Assembly (NCBI GenBank): GCA_963822095.1
Contig: CAWGGS010000007.1
Span: 1-64,000 of the forward strand
Origin: CAWGGS01 sp963822095
GTDB lineage: Bacteria; Desulfobacterota; Desulfobulbia; Desulfobulbales; Desulfocapsaceae
Length of the DNA: 64,000 bases
Reading direction: 5' to 3'
A program made the translations under genes and the position numbers. Under the pieces are notes generated by a model, which was not told the DNA's origin, searched no databases, and was given only the letters and a program-made list of their open reading frames with translations. Shown piece by piece: positions 35,409 to 45,133 of this stretch (position 1 is its first letter; every line of letters starts with the position of its first letter).

Positions 35409-37607
35409 ATGCATAAGCCTAGTAATTATATAAGATTCGTTGTCTATATCGTTTTGATTGTTCTGGTGAACCTGGTCGGCTCAACCCTTTTCTTTCGTGT
35501 TGACTTGACAAGAGACGGGATATACTCCCTGTCTCCTGAAAGCAAAAAGGTCGTCTCCACTCTGACGGAGCCGCTGACTATCAAGGCCTTTTTTACCAAA
35601 AATCTTCCGGCACCGCATAACGCCACCGAACAATATCTGCGGGATCTTCTGGAAGAATATGCCGTTCAAGGAAATAAATACTTCAACTATACCATTTACG
35701 ACCTCTCTGCCGACGATATGGGTCCCGAAGGCAAAGCCGACAAATACCGTGAGATGGCAAAGAGTTATGGTATAACGCCGGTCCAGATACAGGACATTGA
35801 AAAAGATGAGGTTAAATTCAAACAGGCCTATATGGGCCTTGTCATTCTCCATGGGGATATGATGGAGAAAATCCCCACCATCACATCAACCGATCATCTG
35901 GAGTATGATCTGACCACCGCCATCCTGCGCTTAAACAACAAGGTTAGTGCCTTGATCGGATTAAAGGACAAGGTTAAGGTCAACATGTTCATGTCCCCGT
36001 CATTGGGAGCGGTCGGGCCCTTGATGGGAATAAAAGACCTGGATAAATTTCCCGGAGAAGTTGCCGGTATCGTCAAGAAGGTTCAGGCCCGTAACTATGA
36101 CAAGCTCGAATTCTCCAATATCAATCCCGGGGAAGGCACAGCCCTGGAGAAGACGGCAAAGACCAATGATTTGACGGTGATCAAGTGGCCGGCCATCCCT
36201 GAAAAGCAGTTGCCGGCGGGCCAAGGGGGTATCGGCTTGGTGATGAGCTATCACGGAAAAACTAAAAAAATTCCCCTGCTTCATGTTTTGAGGATTCCAC
36301 TTTTCGGCACCAGCTATAAGCTGGAAAATCAGAGCAATATCGAAGAGGCAATCGACAAAGGGATGGAATCCCTTATAGGTATCAACAGCGATATCGGGTA
36401 TCTGTCCGATCACGGAACGTTCGCCACCTCTCAGTATACGTCAAACGGCGCTCAGGCCAAGGATGTGGTCGGGAACTTTGCCTCAATCCTGGAGAAAAAC
36501 TACACGCTCAAGGACATAGCTCTTGCCAAGGATCAGATCCCTCCAACCCTGGGAACCTTGATCATCGCTCGTCCCACCAAGAAATTCTCCGATTATGAAC
36601 TCTATCAGATAGATCAAGCCCTGATGCGAGGAACCAATCTGATCATTTACACCGATTCTCTTAAGGAAATACCAAGAAGAGGAGGACAATTCGCCCCCAT
36701 GCAGGGTCCGCAATATGTCCCTATGAATACCGGTCTGCAGAAACTCCTGGAACACTACGGTGTCCGGATCAAAAAATCCTTTGTCCTGGATGAACATTGC
36801 TACAAACAACAGAGAAGGCAAGGAGGAGAGGTCCCCCTCTATTTCGCGCCGATCATAAAAAACGAGAACATCAACAAGAATGTAGGATTTCTCCATGGAA
36901 TAAAGGCCCTAATCGTCCTCAACGCCTCACCCCTCGAATTAAATTCCGGGCAATTGAAAAAGTACGACATTACTGCAACCAAGCTTATTTCCTCGTCACG
37001 GAAATCATGGGAGCTCAAAGACCGTATCAATTTGAACCCGATGTTCATGCATCCGCCCCCACAATCGAAGGAAAAAAGCTATGCCCTCGCCTACCTTTTG
37101 GAAGGCAGGTTCGACAGCTACTTTGACGGCAAACCTCTGCCGGAAATGAAAAAGGAAGAAAAAGGCCATCAAGCCGAGAACAAGAATCACCCTGTTGCCG
37201 CCGCAAAATCGCCGGATAGCAGCACAGGAGAGGGCCATGCATCCACGGCCGACATCTCCAGCAGTGGAAACTTTATTGCCCGAGGCAAAAAAAGCAAGAT
37301 TTTCATCATGGCCTCATCGAGCATGCTAAGAGACAACCTGCTGGGATCTGAAAATGAAGCAACCGTAAACGCAACTTTCGTGATGAACAATATCGACTCC
37401 TTTAACGGTAGAGAGGGAATCGCGGCAATGCGGAGTAAAAAACAGAGCTACAACCCGCTGGACGAAATCCCTCAGTCGATTAAAACCGCAATAAAGGCCT
37501 TCAATATTGCCGGTCTGCCGATTCTTATCGCCCTTTTCGGTCTCCTGATCTGGGGTCTGAGGACTCGAAGGAAAAAAGCAATTCGCAAGATATTCACCAA
37601 GGCCTAA
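35409..37607 (+). CDS. GldG-like ABC transporter auxiliary protein
   Basis: 732 aa. One membrane helix near residues 10-28, a long extracytoplasmic part with LTRDGIYSLSPESKKVVSTL at the start (ABC_transp_aux signature), and a second helix near 700-718 (GLPILIALFGLLIWGL) followed by a basic tail. A low-complexity Lys/Glu/His stretch near 580-615 is not typical. Thought to work with the ATPase and permease; exact role unknown in the family. Confidence 0.88.
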   Translation: MHKPSNYIRFVVYIVLIVLVNLVGSTLFFRVDLTRDGIYSLSPESKKVVSTLTEPLTIKAFFTKNLPAPHNATEQYLRDLLEEYAVQGNKYFNYTIYDLSADDMGPEGKADKYREMAKSYGITPVQIQDIEKDEVKFKQAYMGLVILHGDMMEKIPTITSTDHLEYDLTTAILRLNNKVSALIGLKDKVKVNMFMSPSLGAVGPLMGIKDLDKFPGEVAGIVKKVQARNYDKLEFSNINPGEGTALEKTAKTNDLTVIKWPAIPEKQLPAGQGGIGLVMSYHGKTKKIPLLHVLRIPLFGTSYKLENQSNIEEAIDKGMESLIGINSDIGYLSDHGTFATSQYTSNGAQAKDVVGNFASILEKNYTLKDIALAKDQIPPTLGTLIIARPTKKFSDYELYQIDQALMRGTNLIIYTDSLKEIPRRGGQFAPMQGPQYVPMNTGLQKLLEHYGVRIKKSFVLDEHCYKQQRRQGGEVPLYFAPIIKNENINKNVGFLHGIKALIVLNASPLELNSGQLKKYDITATKLISSSRKSWELKDRINLNPMFMHPPPQSKEKSYALAYLLEGRFDSYFDGKPLPEMKKEEKGHQAENKNHPVAAAKSPDSSTGEGHASTADISSSGNFIARGKKSKIFIMASSSMLRDNLLGSENEATVNATFVMNNIDSFNGREGIAAMRSKKQSYNPLDEIPQSIKTAIKAFNIAGLPILIALFGLLIWGLRTRRKKAIRKIFTKA

Positions 37608-37620
37608 ATGAGGTAAAAAT

Positions 37621-38610
37621 ATGAAGATAAAAAAAGAATATGTAATCCTCGCGGTGATTATTTTCGCCCTCACCGGCTACCTCCTGGTTAAAAAGACCAA
37701 TCGTCTCCATTATACACTGCCGAAGGTTCCCACCCTTACCCAAAAGGACATCACAAAACTCGAGATTCAGAAAGGCGGCCAACAGACCACCTTAACCAAA
37801 AAAGAGGGGAAGTGGCTTATAACGCCGGGTAATTACGTTGCCGATCAGGGAAAAATGAATCGAATTATCGATATGATACGTAATTTTTCAATAAACACCC
37901 TCATCTCAGAATCAAATGATTATCTCCGATATGATCTGACAAAGGAAAAAAAGATCGCCGTTAAGGTATACGGAAAAACCGGACCGATTTTTTCCTTTTC
38001 CGTAGGTAAGCACGCCCCAACCTTTAAACATACTTTCGTTACCATCGAAGGCGATCCTAAGGTTTATCTTGCGCGAGGAAATTTTCGCAGTGATTTCGAT
38101 CAAACTGCCGATGAGTTAAGGGATAAGCATGTATTCTCCTTTTCCAGGGACACCCTGTCATCAATTGAGATCACCGAGGCCGGTAACAAATTTGACCTGA
38201 AAAAAAAGGTGGAAAAGTCCTCGAAAACCAAAGAAAAGAAAACCACGACAGGCGACCACTTCCAATGGATTGACGCCAACGGCAAAACAGTTCCAGGATC
38301 CTCGGTCAATGGTCTATTCTCTCAACTCACCGATCTCCAGTGTGAGTCCTATATTCAAGGAAAGAACAAGAATGATTTCAAACATCCGATTCTTATCATC
38401 GCTCTGGACGGTAAAAACGGCGCGACCCTTACGGTATTCGACAAAAATGACTCTAAAGACAACAGCTACCCGGTCATTTCCTCAACCAATCCCTATCCTT
38501 TCACTCTCCAGAAATACAAGATAGATCTGATCAAAAAAGCAGTTGCAAATCTCTATCCTCTTAAAAGTGAAGCGAAGCCGGATCTTGCTCAAAAACCCTC
38601 AAGACAATAG
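37621..38610 (+). CDS. DUF4340-like protein
   Basis: 329 aa. One N-terminal membrane helix (about 5-22), then repeated beta-rich stretches with TQKDITKLEIQKGGQQTTLT and KEGKWLITPG, which fit the DUF4340 pattern seen beside GldG-type genes. A Lys-rich low-complexity patch lies near 197-212. Last gene of the four-gene operon; a terminator follows. Confidence 0.8.
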   Translation: MKIKKEYVILAVIIFALTGYLLVKKTNRLHYTLPKVPTLTQKDITKLEIQKGGQQTTLTKKEGKWLITPGNYVADQGKMNRIIDMIRNFSINTLISESNDYLRYDLTKEKKIAVKVYGKTGPIFSFSVGKHAPTFKHTFVTIEGDPKVYLARGNFRSDFDQTADELRDKHVFSFSRDTLSSIEITEAGNKFDLKKKVEKSSKTKEKKTTTGDHFQWIDANGKTVPGSSVNGLFSQLTDLQCESYIQGKNKNDFKHPILIIALDGKNGATLTVFDKNDSKDNSYPVISSTNPYPFTLQKYKIDLIKKAVANLYPLKSEAKPDLAQKPSRQ

Positions 38611-38624
38611 CGACATCACGGCTG

Positions 38625-38683
38625 CGATCCGTCGAAAGGTCTGGTAACCTTCCGCTTGTCAGCTCTTTCGACGATCTTTTTTT
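38625..38683 (+). terminator. Rho-independent terminator after DUF4340 gene
   Basis: GATCCGTCGAAAG pairs with CTTTCGACGATC and is followed by seven T. Fifteen bases after the stop codon. Confidence 0.8.
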
Positions 38684-38750
38684 CAAGCCAGGTCTTCTTT
38701 CTTCTGCCTGTCTCAATTTACTGATGTTGGAGATGGCTGGGAGGCTCGGA

Positions 38751-38781
38751 TTTTTCCCGGTAGCATTACTACCGGGAAAAA
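38751..38781. terminator. Perfect 13-bp hairpin, possible bidirectional terminator
   Basis: TTTTTCCCGGTAG pairs perfectly with CTACCGGGAAAAA across a five-base loop. T and A runs at the ends allow termination in either direction. It stands alone between the DUF4340 gene and the next secreted-protein gene. Confidence 0.6.
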
Positions 38782-38970
38782 TTGCTATTTACTTTTCAAC
38801 TTGGGGTATTACCATTGGTTCAAATGATACTTCTGTCGAATGCAACCGCCACCCGTTCAAAGGGGCCAATAAACGGAGAATAAGGAAGGCAAAGAATCCA
38901 AACCAGAGATTTTAACAAGGACGTGCCACCTTTTTATAGTATCCGGCAATATTACAAAAGGAGATATCAA

Positions 38971-39528
38971 ATGAAGCTTAAACGGTTATTGATCGCAGCA
39001 GCCGGAACGATTGCCTTCTTTGCTGCCGGATCTGCGGGACAGAGCTTTGCGGCATCTCATCATTATGTATCGCACCCGGGAATCAGGGTAGCATCCGCAG
39101 GGGTATCAGTGACAATCGGCACCCCTTTTCCGCCCGCCATCCGCTACTCCTATCCGCCGGAACTGGTTGTGGTTCCGGGAACCAATGTGTACTTTGTTCC
39201 CAGCAACGGCATAGACGTCCTTTTCTACCAAGGCTTCTGGTGGCGACCCTATCGAGGCTATTGGTATCGGTCCCGTGCGTATAACGGTCCCTGGTATCAT
39301 ATCCAGCGTAACAGGGTACCCCGTTCCCTTTACCGTTTACCAAAGGGATATCGGCATTCCTACACCAACCACCCTCGTTTGCATTATCGGGAAGTACAAC
39401 GGAACTGGCATAGATGGGATAAGGAACGCTACCAGCAGAGACATCGTTCTATCCCTACTCGACATTACAACAACAGGCAAGAGAACCGTAAATACTATAG
39501 GGACCATCGAAGGAGAGAGCGCAGATAG
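38971..39528 (+). CDS. Secreted aromatic/basic hypothetical protein
   Basis: 185 aa from ATG 38971, chosen for AAAGGAGATA ahead of it and the signal peptide that follows (MKLKRLLIAAAGTIAFF, ending near SFAAS). Mature part has PPELVVVPGTNVYFVP, then FYQGFWWRPYRGYWYRSRAY, and an Arg/His/Tyr-rich tail. This tryptophan/tyrosine-rich pattern occurs in deltaproteobacterial exported proteins of unknown function. Likely periplasmic or outer-surface. Confidence 0.75.
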   Translation: MKLKRLLIAAAGTIAFFAAGSAGQSFAASHHYVSHPGIRVASAGVSVTIGTPFPPAIRYSYPPELVVVPGTNVYFVPSNGIDVLFYQGFWWRPYRGYWYRSRAYNGPWYHIQRNRVPRSLYRLPKGYRHSYTNHPRLHYREVQRNWHRWDKERYQQRHRSIPTRHYNNRQENRKYYRDHRRRERR

Positions 39529-39588
39529 GACGGGAAGTCTCACACCACTTGAGTGGCTATAAGAGGGGGACTGCTTTTTGGGAGAACC

Positions 39589-40224
39589 TTACTCGAGACA
39601 ACTCATAATAAAGGCAGTCTGGTGTTCAATATACTGCTCCAGGGTGAAACGTTTGGCAAAGTACCATCGCCTAAAAGCCCAGGTCTGACCGAGTACCGAG
39701 ATATTATGGCCGAGCACATCGATCTTGTCCTGGTCCAATCCTCGAAATACACCTGAATCGTTGAGCTTCCTTATCGCTTCAACAAAGAGATTGGTTATTC
39801 GGATCTCAGTCTCCAAAACCTTTTTCTGCCATTTTTCCGGAAGGAAATGCGTTACCTGATACATGAGAAGGACATGATCGCTCATTCTGTTGCAGACATA
39901 AAAATATTCACGAATGATCCCCGCCAAGGCCTCCCGGCCATGGGAGGTCCGATTCAAGGCCTCTTTCACAGCTTCCTCAACTTCGGAATGAATGGCGATA
40001 CAGACGAGATATAACACATCATCTTTAGAGGAAACGTACTCGTAGAGTGAGCCGATGGATAATCCTGTTTCCTTGGCCAGGGCCCTGGTAGTCGTCTTGT
40101 GATATCCGTGCCGGATAAAAAGAGAAACGGCTGCATCAACAATCTGTCGTCGTCGCTGTGCAACCAGTTCCTGATTTTTTATCTGCGTCGCAACTTCGCG
40201 TACATTTCTCGATTCGGCTTTCAT
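39589..40224 (-). CDS. TetR-family transcriptional regulator
   Basis: 211 aa. The N-terminal helix-turn-helix at about 22-68 (RRQIVDAAVSLFIRHGYHKT, then LAKETGLSIGSLYEYVSSKD) is typical TetR; the C-terminal ligand domain is unassigned. It is on the same strand as the acyl-CoA ligase and next to the beta-oxidation genes. Probably a repressor released by an acyl-CoA, acting at the three operator-like motifs at 42365-42687. Confidence 0.9.
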   Translation of the reverse strand: MKAESRNVREVATQIKNQELVAQRRRQIVDAAVSLFIRHGYHKTTTRALAKETGLSIGSLYEYVSSKDDVLYLVCIAIHSEVEEAVKEALNRTSHGREALAGIIREYFYVCNRMSDHVLLMYQVTHFLPEKWQKKVLETEIRITNLFVEAIRKLNDSGVFRGLDQDKIDVLGHNISVLGQTWAFRRWYFAKRFTLEQYIEHQTAFIMSCLE

Positions 40225-40484
40225 TCAACTCCCTGGATAGTTTTTAGAACAGAGGGGATTCTATGCAATGGGGGCCACTCTGTTCTCTTTGGGAAAGAAT
40301 CCCAGGCGTTAAGCATATACAATTACTTAAAAGAACACTATAAAAAATTTATCCCGTAGCTGAATCGGGAATCTTCCAATCGCGGGTTATTTTCCAATAC
40401 AATATATTCGAAAAAATAAGGCCGACTTCAAGACGTTCAAGTTTTCATCTCGATACTTCGGCCTCTTCCTACAGTTGAAAACGA

Positions 40485-40514
40485 AAGGAGCGCAGATCTT
40501 ACTCCACGCTCCTT
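40485..40514 (-). terminator. Terminator of acyl-CoA ligase gene
   Basis: On the minus strand AAGGAGCG and CGCTCCTT pair around a 14-base loop, followed by TTTCGTTTT. Just after the ligase stop codon at 40527. Confidence 0.55.
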
Positions 40515-40526
40515 AATCCAGCGATA

Positions 40527-42293
40527 TTATTTTTTCTTAGAACTCAATTCAGGATAATCCCAGTAGAAATATTCATTCGACTGGGCACCTTCATTCTTTT
40601 CTTGCCGTGCCACTTCCCTTTCACGCAGTTCGATTCTCCTGATCTTACCACTGATGGTCTTTGGTACTTCGGGAATAAATTCTATAATTCTCGGGATCTT
40701 GAATTTGGCCAGGATCTTGATAGTATGTTTGAAAAGCTCCAAGGCCAATTCACTGGAAGGTTCATAACCCTTCTTCAGGATGACATAGGCTTTAACCAAC
40801 TGGTGTCTCTTGGGATCGGGAACACCGACAACGGCGGCCTCGCCAACGGAGGGATGTTCTATCAATGCACTTTCCACTTCAAAGGGCCCGACACGGAAAT
40901 CCGATGATTTGATAACATCATCAGCTCGGCCGACAAACCACCAATACCCATCGGCATCGATACTCGCACGGTCACCGGTATAGTAGTATTTACCCATGAA
41001 AACGCTGGCCATTTTCTCAGGATTGCCAATGTATTCGGTAAAGAGACCGATGGCCCGCCATTTGTCGAGTTTGACCACGATATGACCCGGTTCATCCGGC
41101 TTCGTAATCTCATTGCCGTCATCATCAACCAGGGCCACATCATACAAATAGGACGGATATCCGAACGAGCCGCTGCGCATTTTCCCTTTCATCCATGGAG
41201 GATTGCCAATCATGGCCGTTGATTCGGTTTGGCCGTAAAAGTCTCGGATTTCAGTCCCGGTTAATTTCTTCCATTGAGTAATAACCTCGGGATTTAAAGG
41301 CTCACCGGCACCGATGGATTGACGCAGGTTGGAAAGATCAAACTTCGACATATCGAGGTTGATGAACATTCTCCAAGCGGTGGGCGGTGCACAGAAGGTG
41401 GTGATCTTATGGGTGGACAGGGCCTCCATATATTTTTCACCGTCAAGGGCGGTAAAGTTAAAAGCAGTTGCGGTTGCCCCGACATTGAGAGGTCCGAAGA
41501 AACTGCTCCAGGCCCATTTGGCCCACCCGGGAGCGCTGAGATTATGATGAACATCGTCTGGTCTGATACCGGCAATTACCGAGGTGGAGAGATGTCCAAC
41601 CGGATAGGAAACGGCAGTATGGCCGACTCTTTTAGGAAGACCGGTGGTCCCCGAAGTGAAAAAGCAGAAGAGCAGATCATCTTTTTTAGTTTTGGCAGCC
41701 TCGGCAGTCTTCTCCTCTTTTGCAAGCTCACTATAACTCATCCAACCGTCTTTATTTCCCAGAACTACTTTTATCTTGGGAGAAACTCCCATACTGGCAA
41801 TGGCCTCATCTATCAAATCGGTAAAGGCCTCGCCTGCAACGATTGCATCGGGAGGATACGTCTCGAACCTGAACTCCATCTCTCGCATCGTCATGGTCGT
41901 AGCAGTGGGAACTGCAACTAACCCGCCTTTTATACATGCAAAAGTTGCAAACCAGGTCTCGGGAACGATCGGGACGATCATATACATATTATCCCCTTTT
42001 TCAATCCCGGCCTTACGCAGGCAATTTAGGTACTGATTGCCATTTGCAGCAAATTCCTTGTAGGTATAGGTCTTGCTTTCTTTGGTGTGAATATCCGTCC
42101 ATATCAGCGCATTTTTATCTCCTGACTCTTTTACATGCAGACCCTCAAAAATTTCCTCGGCCCAGTTAAAATATTCAGGCAATTCCATGAAATTCAACTT
42201 ATCGAAAAAGGCCTTGGCAGCATCCTTTTTCTGATCGTTGTCTTCCATCATATTCAAGTCCATCACTTCTTTAAATAACTTTTCCATACCCAT
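40527..42293 (-). CDS. Medium-chain-type acyl-CoA synthetase (AMP-forming)
   Basis: 588 aa ANL-superfamily ligase. Motif FFTSGTTGLPKR near residue 213, DFYGQTES near 353, YYTGDRASIDADGYWWFVGR near 440 and the C-terminal catalytic Lys in TISGKIRRIEL. Length and N-terminal FNWAEEIFEGL pattern resemble the ACSM/MACS group, which activates medium-chain or aromatic acids. Divergent from the beta-oxidation operon across a 520-base operator region, so likely supplies its acyl-CoA. Confidence 0.92.
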   Translation of the reverse strand: MGMEKLFKEVMDLNMMEDNDQKKDAAKAFFDKLNFMELPEYFNWAEEIFEGLHVKESGDKNALIWTDIHTKESKTYTYKEFAANGNQYLNCLRKAGIEKGDNMYMIVPIVPETWFATFACIKGGLVAVPTATTMTMREMEFRFETYPPDAIVAGEAFTDLIDEAIASMGVSPKIKVVLGNKDGWMSYSELAKEEKTAEAAKTKKDDLLFCFFTSGTTGLPKRVGHTAVSYPVGHLSTSVIAGIRPDDVHHNLSAPGWAKWAWSSFFGPLNVGATATAFNFTALDGEKYMEALSTHKITTFCAPPTAWRMFINLDMSKFDLSNLRQSIGAGEPLNPEVITQWKKLTGTEIRDFYGQTESTAMIGNPPWMKGKMRSGSFGYPSYLYDVALVDDDGNEITKPDEPGHIVVKLDKWRAIGLFTEYIGNPEKMASVFMGKYYYTGDRASIDADGYWWFVGRADDVIKSSDFRVGPFEVESALIEHPSVGEAAVVGVPDPKRHQLVKAYVILKKGYEPSSELALELFKHTIKILAKFKIPRIIEFIPEVPKTISGKIRRIELREREVARQEKNEGAQSNEYFYWDYPELSSKKK

Positions 42294-42364
42294 ATGAGGC
42301 TCCTCATAGTTCAGATTTGAATAAAAACCGCAGGTGATCTCCCTTAACCTTTACAACAGATTCT

Positions 42365-42381
42365 ACTGAGCGCTCGGTCGG
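42365..42381. promoter_or_regulatory. TetR-like operator 1
   Basis: ACTGAGCGCTCGGTCGG, sharing the palindromic core GAGCGCTC with 42671-42687 and a near copy at 42581-42597. Lies about 70 bases upstream of the acyl-CoA ligase start. Binding by the nearby TetR protein is inferred. Confidence 0.6.
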
Positions 42382-42580
42382 TTTTTCTAATAAATAACAA
42401 TTGATGATGTTTGTCAAAGAATTTTTTTATCTAAATCCTGTACCAGCATTCCTTTTGGGGGGAAGGAAATTCAATCAGCTGAAAAATTTCATCTGGTTGT
42501 GGCATCGGTGAAAAATCCGTATATCTTCACAAAAAAATATTGACAAAATCGCAGTGGCAGTTAATGATCCCCCAAAAGAG

Positions 42581-42597
42581 ATTGAGCGCTTGGTCGG
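42581..42597. promoter_or_regulatory. TetR-like operator 2
   Basis: ATTGAGCGCTTGGTCGG, 15 of 17 bases identical to operator 1. In the same gap, about 220 bases before the thiolase start. Confidence 0.55.
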
Positions 42598-42670
42598 CAA
42601 TGCGCTCGATTGGGAATCGATTATTTAGCCATAGATACTAATACATCGGAATATTTTCAATAAAATACTG

Positions 42671-42687
42671 ACTGAGCGCTCGGACGC
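42671..42687. promoter_or_regulatory. TetR-like operator 3
   Basis: ACTGAGCGCTCGGACGC, about 130 bases before the thiolase start. Matches operator 1 in 15 of 17 bases. Confidence 0.6.
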
Positions 42688-42813
42688 AAACAGGAAAGCG
42701 TCTCACAGACAGAGTCCCACTCTTTTAGGCGGGGCGTGTAGGCAATGCTTATTATATCCCCTGTAATCCAAAATAAATCTGGAAATCAAACCACAAAAGA
42801 TTTGAGGTAGGCT

Positions 42814-43989
42814 ATGAAAAAGGCAGTAATTGTCAGTGCCGTTCGAACCCCGTTGGGAAGCTTTGGCGGTAGCCTTGCGGGCATTGGCGGCACCGATCTC
42901 GGCGGTCATGCGATCAGAGAAGCGGTCAAACGGGCCGGTATTAAGGGTGAAAACGTCGATGAATGCATCATGGGCATGGTCCTTCCCTGCGGTTACGGCC
43001 AGAATCCTGCCAAACAGGCAACAGTCCGGGCAGGCCTTCCCCAGGCTGTGGAGGCCATAACCGTAAATAAGGTTTGCGGCTCTTCGCTTAAAGCGGTAAT
43101 GCTGGCAGCCCAGGCTATCCAGTGCGGAGATGCGGATGTTGTTGTTGCCGGCGGCATGGAGAACATGAGCATGGCCCCTTATTACATCGAGAAGGCCCGA
43201 TGGGGACTCCGGATGGGAACCGGAAAAATAGAAGACCATATGGTCCATGACGGGCTGTGGGATATCGTCAACGACTTCCACATGGGGATGTCCAATGAGC
43301 TTTGCAGTGAGAACTGGGATGTAACCAGAGAAGACCAGGATCGATTTGCAGCAGAATCGTATAAACGGGCTCTTGGTGCCTCGAAGGAAGGATTGTTCAA
43401 GGACGAAATCGCCCCGCTCATGATCCCTCAAAGAAAGGGGGAGCCGATCCTTTTCGATACCGATGAATGCCCGATAGAGACAAACTTTGAGAAACTTGCG
43501 AAAATGCCCGGCGTTTTCAAGAAAGGCGGCGTCGGAACCGCCGGGAACGCCTCAAGCATCAGCGATGGGGCGTCAGCCCTGGTCCTGATGAGTGAAGAAC
43601 GGGCCAAGACCCTCGGCTGCACCGTCATGGCTACGATAGGTGCCCAGGCTTCCTGTGCCATTGAAATGAAATATGTGCTGATGGCCCCGATCCATGCAAT
43701 CCCCAAGGTCCTGAAGAAGGAAGGCATATCCATCTCCGACATCGACCTTTTTGAAATCAATGAGGCCTTTAGCGGCACATCCGTCGGCATCAACAAGGTC
43801 CTTAATCTCGATCCCGAAAAGGTAAATGTCAATGGTGGCAGTGTCGCCCTGGGACACCCGATTGGAGCAAGCGGAGCCAGGGTTTTGACCACCCTTCTCT
43901 ACCAGATGCAGAGACAAGGAGCAAAACGGGGGCTGGCATCGCTCTGTTTGGGCGGAGGAGAGGCCGTTGCACTGGTGATCAATAGATGA
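42814..43989 (+). CDS. Acetyl-CoA acetyltransferase (thiolase)
   Basis: 391 aa, thiolase of the degradative/acetoacetyl-CoA type. Active-site Cys in NKVCGSSLKAV near residue 89, His in NGGSVALGHPIGASGAR near 348, and CLGGGEAVAL with the second Cys near 379. Catalyses thiolytic cleavage of 3-ketoacyl-CoA or its reverse. First gene of the operon; DFGAGGTAGG-like site (GAGGTAGG) before ATG. Followed 270 bases later by hydroxyacyl-CoA dehydrogenase. Confidence 0.95.
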   Translation: MKKAVIVSAVRTPLGSFGGSLAGIGGTDLGGHAIREAVKRAGIKGENVDECIMGMVLPCGYGQNPAKQATVRAGLPQAVEAITVNKVCGSSLKAVMLAAQAIQCGDADVVVAGGMENMSMAPYYIEKARWGLRMGTGKIEDHMVHDGLWDIVNDFHMGMSNELCSENWDVTREDQDRFAAESYKRALGASKEGLFKDEIAPLMIPQRKGEPILFDTDECPIETNFEKLAKMPGVFKKGGVGTAGNASSISDGASALVLMSEERAKTLGCTVMATIGAQASCAIEMKYVLMAPIHAIPKVLKKEGISISDIDLFEINEAFSGTSVGINKVLNLDPEKVNVNGGSVALGHPIGASGARVLTTLLYQMQRQGAKRGLASLCLGGGEAVALVINR

Positions 43990-44261
43990 GGGTAATCTGG
44001 GTTTGACTGGTGATTGACATCCAGGAGGCTTTTGGACATTATTGAGCGTTAGCCGTTTATTCTCCTGCCCCCATTTTTTTTAATGCCAGGCGTGTGGGTA
44101 TACCTCTTGGTCCAATCGGGATGTGCGAGATATTATTTTCCAAGCAGCCCCCCAATATTCTTTGATTTTATTATGTTTTCCAGTCAGCACCTATTCTGAA
44201 AAGAGATATTATTGTATAATCGAGGCACTCGATGCAAGAGGAAGCCAATAGTGGAGGATAC

Positions 44262-45110
44262 ATGAAGGTTACAAAATTCGGAGTTATCGGGGCGGGCCAG
44301 ATGGGCAATGGTATTGCCCAGGTGGCCGCAGCCAGCGGATTGCAGGTTTTAATGAGCGATATCAAGGAGGAGTTCACCGCCAAAGGGAAGGCGAACATCA
44401 CCAGGAACCTCGATCGCAGCATAGAAAAAAACAAACTCGACAAGACCGAGCGCGATGCCATCCTGGAGAGGATTACCACAACCACCAACCTGCAGGACAT
44501 GGCCTCCGTCGATTTTGTCGTCGAGGCCGCCGTTGAAAGAGAAGATCTGAAATTCGACATTTTCAGAAACCTTGACAGTGTCTGTCCCCCCCATGTCATC
44601 CTCTCGACCAATACCTCTTCGATACCTATCGGCAGGATTGCCGCCCAGACAGGACGCCCCGACAAGGTGATCGGCATGCACTTCATGAATCCGGTCCCGG
44701 TAATGAAACTGGTTGAGGTAATAAAAGGACTGGCTACCTCTGAAGAGACCTTCAAACTCACCTGGGAGCTCTGCATCAACTTCGGCAAGACCCCGGCAGA
44801 GGCCAACGACTTCCCAGGGTTCATTGCCAATCGTATTCTGATGCCGATGATCAATGAGGCCATCTTCTGCCTCTATCAGAGCGTCGGCCGTGCCGAAGAT
44901 ATCGATACCGTAATGAAGCTCGGCATGAATCATCCCATGGGACCTCTGGCACTTGCCGACCTGATCGGCCTCGACACCTGTCTTGCCATCATGGAGACAC
45001 TCTACGACGGCTTCAAGGACTCCAAATACCGCCCCTGCCCGTTGCTAAGGAAATATGTCGAGGCTGGCTGGCTCGGGAGAAAAACAGGAAGAGGATTTTA
45101 CTCGTATTAG
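44262..45110 (+). CDS. 3-hydroxyacyl/3-hydroxybutyryl-CoA dehydrogenase
   Basis: 282 aa from ATG 44262 with GGAGG in front; an upstream ATG at 44232 is not favoured. Rossmann motif GVIGAGQMGNGIAQV near residue 7, then the catalytic region MHFMNPVPVMKLVEVI with the His near 139 and the C-terminal domain with NHPMGPLALADLIGLD. Oxidises (S)-3-hydroxyacyl-CoA with NAD. Typical length of Hbd-type enzymes. Confidence 0.94.
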   Translation: MKVTKFGVIGAGQMGNGIAQVAAASGLQVLMSDIKEEFTAKGKANITRNLDRSIEKNKLDKTERDAILERITTTTNLQDMASVDFVVEAAVEREDLKFDIFRNLDSVCPPHVILSTNTSSIPIGRIAAQTGRPDKVIGMHFMNPVPVMKLVEVIKGLATSEETFKLTWELCINFGKTPAEANDFPGFIANRILMPMINEAIFCLYQSVGRAEDIDTVMKLGMNHPMGPLALADLIGLDTCLAIMETLYDGFKDSKYRPCPLLRKYVEAGWLGRKTGRGFYSY

Positions 45111-45133
45111 TTTCAGGATCATAGGCAACAACT

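Noticed and set aside
39275..39562. Alternative frame in the secreted-protein gene
   Set aside because: The signal peptide and ribosome site belong to the 38971 frame.
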